From NCBI GenBank assembly GCA_964023275.1, contig OZ029914.1, positions 36,692,424 through 36,756,423 of the forward strand: 64,000 nt of DNA. The letters run 5' to 3'. Positions 57,426-64,000 of the stretch are shown one piece after another. Under the pieces are notes generated by a model that saw only the letters and a list, made by a program, of their open reading frames with translations, was not told the DNA's origin and did no database searches. Every line of letters starts with the position of its first letter. Position 1 is the stretch's first letter. The stretch is from Norana najaformis (Eukaryota; Annelida; Clitellata; Crassiclitellata; Hormogastridae). Both the position numbers and the translations under genes were made by a program.

Positions 57426-58236
57426 AAAACTGGCAAAAAGCTTTCGGGCTTTATCATCAGCTGGGTTCAAAGCTTTCAATACCAAGTTCAGTTCGTTCTA
57501 TTAATTCTTTAATTCAGGTCCAAACTAGAAACTTATCTCTTCCAACTTGCTTACCCACCGTTGCCTGGCCTCTGGCTTATTTGACCTATCGGAATTCGAC
57601 CCGGCTTCTCTACAAACAAATTGTGATTTTATTTAAAGGGGCAATCGTTTGATGCATTCTGATAACGATGTAATAGACGTCTTTAGAGTCTACAGATCAA
57701 ACTAAAATTCAGGCTTCTCGAGGGAAGGCAAAAGAACTCTCGTTCTCATGGAAAAACTTGCTCAGCCATTGGCAAATCGCGGAGCTGCTCATTGAAAGGA
57801 ACAGCTCATCGAGGAATTCATGCAGCGAGTAACTAAGCTATGGACATGTATCTTACCTAAATCAGGATTAACTAAGAAATGGTTAAATTCTCTCAACAAT
57901 TCTCTAACAGCATTCAGAGCTGAAAATCAAATATTGTTTTGGAAGAAGAACCAGTTGCTTTCATTAACATAACGCTACCAAAGTTCTGAACTGGCGAAAT
58001 CAGTCGGCTCCAAACTATCCCAATATTAAGCAATTGTCATTAAACACCGGCACGTTCGTTGCAATGTTGTAAACTGCATTTTCGTTGGTTTGCCAAATGT
58101 CAGATCGCATTCGTAGAACACAGGTATGTTGCCAGCAACCGTAATAGTTGATGTTGCAATGTAGAAATATGAGCATGATTGGTTCTTGAAGGCGTAGTCG
58201 TAATCGTAATCGTAAATTTGTAAAGCGTCGCTTCAA
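57425..58236. repeat. Segmental duplicate A (LINE 3' end plus Ig-exon relic)
   Basis: It is similar over most of its length to 61685-62470. Matching anchors are CATCTCTTCCAACTTGCTTA versus TTATCTCTTCCAACTTGCTTA, GTTTGCCAAATGTCAGATCGCA in part, and GTTGATGTTGCAATGTAGA. Divergence is moderate. Confidence 0.8.
58005..58236 (-). pseudogene. Truncated immunoglobulin-like exon (copy of the 62.6-kb exon)
   Basis: The minus strand reads YIATSTITVAGN and then FYECDLTFGKPTKMQ, aligning with the second half of the Ig exon at 62.6 kb. The part before it is diverged and stops near 58236, so the first Ig cysteine and the tryptophan are missing. It cannot fold as an Ig domain. Confidence 0.65.
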
Positions 58237-58244
58237 GGTAGACT

Positions 58245-58490
58245 CATCAGAGGCGTTCCCGGCCCGTCCCAGAACTGGGGAATAATACAGTCTTCAAGCA
58301 CTTACGGAAGAGGGAGGGGGAGAGGGAGAGAAGATCCTCTCGAAGGTCGACAGGCAAGTCATTCCAGGAAGCAGGACGGACAAATGGCAAAGGTACGGCG
58401 CTGATCTGTGACAGTTCGAGCTACAGGGAAGGCAAGATTGCCCTGAGCCGTCGAACGCAGGGGTCTGCGGCCAGGAATAGAAGAAAGGGG
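58245..58490 (-). mobile_element. LINE 3'-end fragment, minus strand
   Basis: Reading the minus strand, a segment RSTAQGNLA is followed by a W-N-D-L-P block (SWNDLPVDLREDLLSLP-like, 58395-58310). This matches the extreme C-terminus of L2/CR1-type reverse transcriptases (R.....L..P......G..aF....p..WN.LP...R). Frames change between the two parts. Confidence 0.5.
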
Positions 58491-59600
58491 AGGCAGAGCT
58501 CCTTTATATAAAGAGGAGCACAGCCAACAAGACAGTTTCGCACGAGGATCAATATGGGAGCCAATGCAATTGTTTCACCATAACATTTGACCAATGCTTC
58601 CTAAATGAGTATTGTAAGTAACATCGAGCCCTATTCAGAATGGGCTCAGTCTAGCCAAAACTGCGCCACGCATGCGATGCTGGTGTATATTCGGATACCC
58701 AGCTATGTTCATGGAGTGGCGAGCAGCAAGCAGCGCAACGGCTAATCGACATTAGGAATCGCACAAGAAAACGCTTAACGGAGGTCCCTAACAAGCTTCT
58801 AAGAACCAAATCCCTAGTTTTAATAAAACCCAAACCATGGTGCGTTAAATAGGTAATAAATCAGTGTTGACATGGCTAGCAACATGAACGAAGATTATAT
58901 CTTACCTCTTGAAACTACACAAGCAGGATGTGATAAATGACGCAGACCACATAGGTACTCTGATAGCCATGCAAAACCTCAACCGAATTACAGGTTTGCC
59001 AAAACAGCCCACATTACCCCATCCCAAAACGGCCCACCCCGCCGCTAGGTTTGTGCCAGCTCCGCATGCCAGGGCCACGCCAACTCCGACCAGTAGCAAC
59101 CACTTACCAAGCCGACGCCATGCCCACTCGCTAAGCCTATACCAGCACACAGGCACTAACCCACGCAGATGATCTAAAATCGCTCCCCAAGCTTTCATTT
59201 TCAGGTATTCTGGAAGATTAACACACATTGATTCAAAACGGTCACCGCCTTCTGTCTACGCTTTACTACGTAGGCAGAACCTCCATCGCCCAGCCAAAAC
59301 CCGAAACAACCGTCGATGGGATAGAGTTCCTAGTGGCAGTGAGCGATGTTGGCAGGTTCAAACGCTAGAGCTCCACGCTACTGATAAGCGCGTACGGGTG
59401 GAAGGATGGGCTATAGCCAATCCATGTATCGCTGGTATTGGAACACTGAGTTGACCGGCTGTTTCTGGCCGATTCCAACAACCCCAAAAACAGGCACTAC
59501 GTCTGGATACGGGACCACCTCATGTGTCCAGCCAAAATGTGGATGGATGGCGATGACCGGTAAGTCTTCTTAAAGGCCACCGTAACGAGAAGCGCGGTGA
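58491..59600. other. Unassigned, GC-richer sequence
   Basis: It contains a C-rich plus-strand frame (58909-59172) and broken frames near 59290-59570 with no secure assignment. It is probably more mobile-element debris. Confidence 0.4.
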
Positions 59601-59614
59601 GGATACAGTCCGTG

Positions 59615-61690
59615 ACCATTGCCACATTCTCATGATAAACAGTGTGCCTTGGACGCTATTCTTATTACCCTACTAAAGGAATGCTTTGATGTCTTGGGTC
59701 CAGTCACCGCATCCGTTGCCAACTTCTCTCTTGTTGAAGACTGCTTCACCATCAGTTTCGCTCATGTCATGGCGTACCCCTTCTTAAAAAGCCACCTCTC
59801 CCCCTGATGATCTATCGATCTATTACCCCATCTCTCCTTTCAATTTCATTTACAAAATCCTGGCAAAAGTAGTTGCTAATCTCCTGAGCTGTCACCTGTC
59901 GTTCCACAACCTGTACCTTCCTATCGAATCTGCCTACCGCAAATATCATTCCACTGAAACTGCACTACCGGCGGCCATGATGCCGCTGGTTTTTCGCCGC
60001 TCGTCATTTCGTCATAAAGTTTGTCTTAAAGCGGAGTTTATCAACTGTTCTTTCGCCTTCGGACTGTAACTGTGATCAAGTCGGCGTACTGGATATTTTT
60101 GCACGAGTTTGACATGAATTTCGACCTTGTAGACAGTTTTATTCAACACGTGCTTAACGCCTGTTCGTCCTTGGAAGAGTCCATCTATAGCCAAGGGGGT
60201 GTCAGTCCAGTGTCAAGATGGACGGTTGCGGCAAACGAGGTATGCCATCGAATCTGCTTCAACCGTCTTACAGAAGGGACTTGTACCATCAACAGAAGTG
60301 CTGTCTACTAAGGATCGGCCTACCTGCCTGTTCGTGCAAACATCCTGACGCCGCGTCTTCTGCCACCTACGCGGGACGCCGTGGACGATAGTGCTTTCGT
60401 GTGTGCGACGCTGTCGTTCGACTTCGTCCTACGTCTTCGACGCTGCTTGATCCAGGGACACTCTGAACGTCATCCGTCTACTCTGGATGGGAATCCGCTG
60501 GCAGGCCTATGCGTGTGTGCGCGGGCTTGTCACCGGTGACTTTTCTAGTTCTTCTAACAGTTGACTGCTAAATGATAAACTTTATGATCTTATGACATTT
60601 CTAACATCAATGCGGTTTGTGCAGAGAGCGCCACTGATGAGTTTACCTTGAAGTGGCGCTATACAAATTTTAAATTACAATTACAATTACAATTACAATC
60701 ACAATCACGTAAACATCACCGTGGATAAAGGAAAATTAATTTCTCTCATTCTCCTTGACCTATCTCGTGCGTCTGATACTGTTGATTATAATACTGCTTC
60801 ACCGCCTTGAGCACTGGTTTGGTCCATCTGGAGCTCTCAGATGGTTTGCATCTTACCGATACCCTTGTATTTAGCCAATTCCTCTTTGGGCACACTGTTT
60901 AGAATTGCGGTATTCCACTAAGTTCTGCAGTGAGCCCGCTCATGTTTTAAATTAAATGTCATTCCACTCGGTTCACTACTTGCTAATAGTTCTTTTGACT
61001 ACCATTTGTATGCTGATGACACCCAGCTATTTCTTTCGTTTGCAAGTTTCACGTGTGATCCTGCTCTCCGGCAACGTTTTCTGTTTTGGCAATGTTCAAT
61101 CTTGAATGGCTAGTAATAAACTTCCCTTGAATCCTTTTAAAACCGAATTTTTTCTCAGATATTCAAGCCCACAACTCAACAAATTCGACTGCTTTATCTG
61201 TGTTCAGTTGTTCGGCTTACTTTTAAACCATACTGATTACACAAGCAGTTTGGGCGTGGTGTTCGATTCCATTATGTCATTTTTCAAGTATGCTGAAGCA
61301 TTTTTGCAGAATAGCTCAAATTTTTATACGGAATGTTCATAGAATGAAATCTGTTTTGCCAAAAGTTGCGTTAATCCATTAACTACTAATGAACTGGTTT
61401 ACAACAAACTTGATTACTGTGACTCGCTTCTTACTCATATCGTTAAAGGAGATCTCAACATATTACATTTCATTCGAAACTCTCGCCAAAGCCATAATAA
61501 AAACCCCTAAATGTCAACATATTAAGCTAATATTACATTCACTGCATTGGCTGCACATTGAACAAAGAATATATTCCAAAGTCTATCTTATAGTTCAGAG
61601 TTCGCCATTTAAATCAACTGACCTATATACTTTCTATGTTCATCCCTCATACCAATAGATTAGTGCACACCGTGACTCTTGCTGTGCTCC
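59615..61690 (+). mobile_element. Decayed CR1/L2-like LINE with a nested insertion
   Basis: The plus strand reads LLKECFDVLGPVTASVANFS, then an AYRK-YHSTETAL block near 59930-59965. The reading is interrupted by about 740 bp of unrelated sequence, then resumes near 60715 with VDKGKLISLILLDLSRASDT. The catalytic box is intact near 61005-61040 (HLYADDTQLFLSF). NKLPLNPFKTEFF follows near 61110, with KLDYCDSLL near 61405 and a 3' end with LEIHLFQLAY near 61795. Frameshifts separate these blocks. Confidence 0.75.
59975..60712 (+). mobile_element. Nested non-autonomous insertion with (ATTACA)n tail
   Basis: The segment splits the reverse transcriptase of the surrounding LINE between the STETAL and VDKGK blocks. 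It is CpG- and GC-richer than its host and ends with GTGGCGCTATACAAATTT and then repeated ATTACA. That tail is typical of SINE/LINE-mobilised elements that share a LINE 3' end. Exact borders and target-site duplication were not resolved. Confidence 0.6.
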
Positions 61691-62470
61691 GTACCCAAAC
61701 AGTGTTGGGCTCAGGCCTTCAGGTCAGTTGAGTCAAAAGAATTAACTGCCAATTTCAGTGCGTTCTACAGTTCTTTGATGCAATTAAGGTCTAAACTAGA
61801 AATTCATCTCTTCCAACTTGCTTACACACCTTAGCCTGGCTTCTGGCTTATTTGACCAATCGAAATTCGACCTAGCTTCTCTAACGGATTATGATTTTGA
61901 TTGCGATTTTACTTTAAACGACCATCGTTTGATTCCTTGAGTACTATGATAACGTGTGTAATAGAAGTGTTTAGATTGGATCAAATTAAGACAAGTCCAG
62001 ACTCCTTCAGCAAAGGTATAAAACTCTAGGCTTTTGCCTAGCCAACGGAAAATAGCGGAGCTGCTCGATGAACAAAACAGATCATCAAGGTATTCATGCT
62101 CTGAGTAGCTGAACTATGGACATTGATCTTCCTTAAATTGGTTTTAGCAAAGAAAGAGTGAAATTCTCTGAACAATTCTCTAAAAGCATTCAGAACTGAA
62201 AGTCAAATATTTTGTTCGACGAAGAACCAGTTTCCTTCATTAGCATAACGCCACTAAAACTTTGAAATGGCGAAATTAGTTGTCTGTAAACGATCCCCAT
62301 ATTAAGCAGTTGCCATTAAACACCGGCGCTTTCGTTGCAATGTCTGTAGACTGCATTTTCGTTGGTTTGCCAAATGTCAGATCGCACTCGTAGATCAAAG
62401 GTGTGTTGCCATCAACGGTAATGGTTGATGTTGCAATGTAGACATTTGGGTCATAATTGGTACGTGTAGG
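61685..62470. repeat. Segmental duplicate B (LINE 3' end plus Ig exon)
   Basis: Partner of 57425-58236. This copy carries the complete Ig exon on the minus strand. Confidence 0.8.
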
Positions 62471-62616
62471 TGTATCAGTGTCATAGTGAATACCATCACG
62501 AAACCAAGTCATAACTGCAGGGATAGGATTGTAAATGCTTTCGGCATAAATGACACTACATGACAAATCAACTGTTGAGGAACTGCTACGATTGCGCGAA
62601 CATATTGGACCTTCCC
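62300..62616 (-). CDS. Immunoglobulin-like domain exon (orphan, phase-1 start)
   Basis: The minus strand has acceptor TTTGCTTTGTTTCAG and then a frame entered in phase 1, as usual for Ig exons. It encodes GEGPICSRNRSSSSTVDLSC, then PIPAVMTWFRDGIHYDTD, then YIATSTITVDGNTP and LIYECDLTFGKPT. The Ig landmarks are all there: first Cys in DLSC, the core Trp in MTWF, and the second Cys in the YEC motif (the usual YxC, here IYEC). The exon's 3' border is not fixed: possible donors are GCA|GTCTAC or CCG|GTGTTT, and the frame stops at 62276. Neighbouring exons were not found in the window, so it may belong to a gene that continues beyond the high-coordinate edge, or be a displaced exon. It lies about 8 kb upstream of the mucin-IPT start on the same strand. 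Confidence 0.65.
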
Positions 62617-62619
62617 CTG

Positions 62620-63090
62620 AAACAAAGCAAATGAAGGTAATAGTGGAAGACCGAGTTTGTCGAAATAAGTTGATTAATACTTGAAATTTCCTATAATAAT
62701 TATGCTAGTTATAATTGTCTGACCATTTACCCTTTATCATTGATTAATGAGTCGCTTTTCAAGGTTCTTAAAAGGCACTGTACACAGTTTAGTTACATAT
62801 ACAGAAACACTTGTTAACACCCATGGCACCATACTGAATGCAGCACAGCTTTATTAATGTTATTCACACTTTTAAGTTTAATAATAAATTCAACTGAAGG
62901 GAAACCGATTTCCCTTAGATAGATAGTAAAACACAGGTAGTCGTAATGCCTGCATGTATTATATAAAAGTAATGTAAGTAAATGAATCTGTCATTAAAGA
63001 ACGATTTGAAGGACAAAGATTCCGATGATTATTAGTATCTATCCATTACAACACTGCAAACAAGCTTTTGATCTAGTTTAACTCCACAAT
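62620..63090. other. Unassigned sequence
   Basis: I see nothing recognisable here. Confidence 0.45.
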
Positions 63091-63129
63091 ATTGTATGAA
63101 CTTAGACGCGTCAAAGAAACAACCCCAAC

Positions 63130-63250
63130 ATCAACGTCATGTGGAGGACATATGGTTACCATATGGGAAAATTTGCCATATAGACTCCATATGTCCCACA
63201 CATGGTATATCTATATGGGGTATGGCACCTGGATACCATACGAAATCTGC
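63130..63250. repeat. Cluster of CCATATGG-like palindromic motifs
   Basis: Within about 120 bp there are GACATATGG, ACCATATGGG, GCCATATAG, TCCATATGTC, CTATATGGGG and ATACCATACG. Several can pair with one another as imperfect hairpins. Confidence 0.55.
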
Positions 63251-63524
63251 ATAACAAATGAAGGAAAATTTTCGGAAAAGACGTTGGAATATGTGCCTAT
63301 GAGCTGTTGCTGTCCACTAAAGAACACAGCTCCAGCTAATACTTCTCTAAGCGGCCATGATCAGACGCAGAAACATACAGTCGCGCGATGCAAATCTCCA
63401 ACTTTGAGATTATTATATCAATGGGGTCTCGATTGGTCATTTAGCACGTTGCGATGGCAGAAAGGACCAAGCAAAGGTAGCATTGGTCCGAACCATTTGA
63501 TATCCGCCTAGCCTCCGAGTAATG

Positions 63525-63700
63525 TCGAGCTAGAAGAGGTGATCGGACGGCCAAGGCATACATGACCCCGGGTGGTGAATGCTTGTCTTTCTGGTTTCAA
63601 CTTTGGGCTAAGCACAGCCTGGAGACGAATCCAAGACTGGGACGGTCGGTAAAGAGTCGTTGCAACGGCATCTATGCTATAGAGAGGGGCACCTAATGAT
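63525..63700 (+). mobile_element. LINE C-terminal fragment (GRPRHTW block)
   Basis: The plus strand reads VIGRPRHT, a stop, then PRVVNACLSGFNFGLSTAWR and RIQDWDG, then RVVATASML. This is the terminal 'GRP..TW.R.v...l...nl....a...AqDR..WR..v' block of Nimb/RTE-like and related LINE reverse transcriptases. It may be the 3' end of the family whose RT core lies at 56.7 kb. Confidence 0.6.
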
Positions 63701-64000
63701 GATGCTGCTGAATGTACTGTAAATTTACACGTTTTCTGTAACAACAGTATGGCCTCGACCTTGCTCATTTTTTAAATGAATTTATAAGGTGAGATCCTCA
63801 AGCACCGTTGCCAGTTTGAATGGGCGACACGTCATTTAAGGACCATGCTAGCGCGAAATTAAAATCTCAGAAATATAGCCACTATGTATGCGTGCATCAG
63901 AGCAGAAGCAGCCTCATGGAAAGCAAATGGCATAGAGCGCAGATATGGTGCAGACGATGAAGGCTTGTTCTGCATGTTGTTTTCACGTGCTTGGATAAGG
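63700..64000. other. Unassigned window end
   Basis: I see nothing recognisable here. Confidence 0.45.

Noticed and set aside
58909..59172. Pro/His/Ala-rich plus-strand frame
   Set aside because: C-rich low-complexity composition with no domain; opposite frame equally open. Not supported as a gene.
59290..59570. Broken frame with PKNRHYVWIRDHL, thought of as a viral-like or Polinton polymerase fragment
   Set aside because: The match is a few residues only; no polymerase or integrase motif is visible, so I do not assign it.
62276..62300. Taking the Ig frame to its stop codon as the true C-terminus
   Set aside because: The residues after the Ig fold look like intron read-through; a splice donor before the stop is more likely, though not determined.

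Overview
The window is metazoan nuclear DNA. It has AT-rich flanks, GT-AG introns with phase-preserving exons, simple-sequence repeats and many decayed non-LTR retrotransposons. A cGAS-like Mab-21 gene and a plexin/MET-type IPT ectodomain fit an invertebrate animal, most likely marine, but I cannot name the phylum from sequence alone. No bacterial operons, rRNA, tRNA or CRISPR arrays were seen.

Layout. 0-17.9 kb is a retrotransposon graveyard: a hAT-like remnant (about 1.1-2.0 kb, minus), a CR1/L2-like LINE (about 4.9-8.1 kb, plus), a second LINE (about 13.1-15.4 kb, minus), a possible histone H2B relic and some unassigned sequence. At 17.94-19.96 kb (plus) lies an uninterrupted 673-codon Mab-21 / cGAS-like receptor gene with the nucleotidyltransferase GS motif and three candidate metal-binding aspartates. 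20-25.2 kb is mostly featureless, with one LINE fragment.

25.2-54.4 kb (minus strand, convergent with the Mab-21 gene) holds the main find: one gene of 21 inferred exons encoding a giant membrane mucin. Exon 1 encodes a signal peptide. Exon 2 is a single 15.36-kb exon made of about 284 copies of a 54-bp (18-residue) Pro/Thr/Ser repeat. Next comes an array of 13 short, symmetric phase-1 exons, twelve of 60 nt and one of 45 nt, rich in Thr/Ser. Five exons of plexin/MET-like IPT/TIG sequence follow, then a last exon with a transmembrane helix and a Tyr-containing cytoplasmic tail. The inferred coding length sums to 17,802 nt, exactly 5,934 codons including the stop, and every splice phase matches. 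The mini-exon array also holds three broken copies and a fold-back inverted duplication, so it is still turning over.

54.4-64 kb is again retrotransposon-rich (CR1/L2-like and a second family resembling Nimb/RTE-type elements, one LINE carrying a nested insertion). It also holds an immunoglobulin-like phase-1 exon at 62.6 kb (minus) and a decayed duplicate of it at 58.1 kb.

How the parts may work together: the mucin-IPT protein looks like a long, heavily O-glycosylated cell-surface receptor or barrier protein, with IPT domains next to the membrane and a signalling-size tail. The Mab-21 gene may be an innate immune nucleotide-second-messenger synthase. A shared immune or recognition role is only an inference from proximity and domain type.
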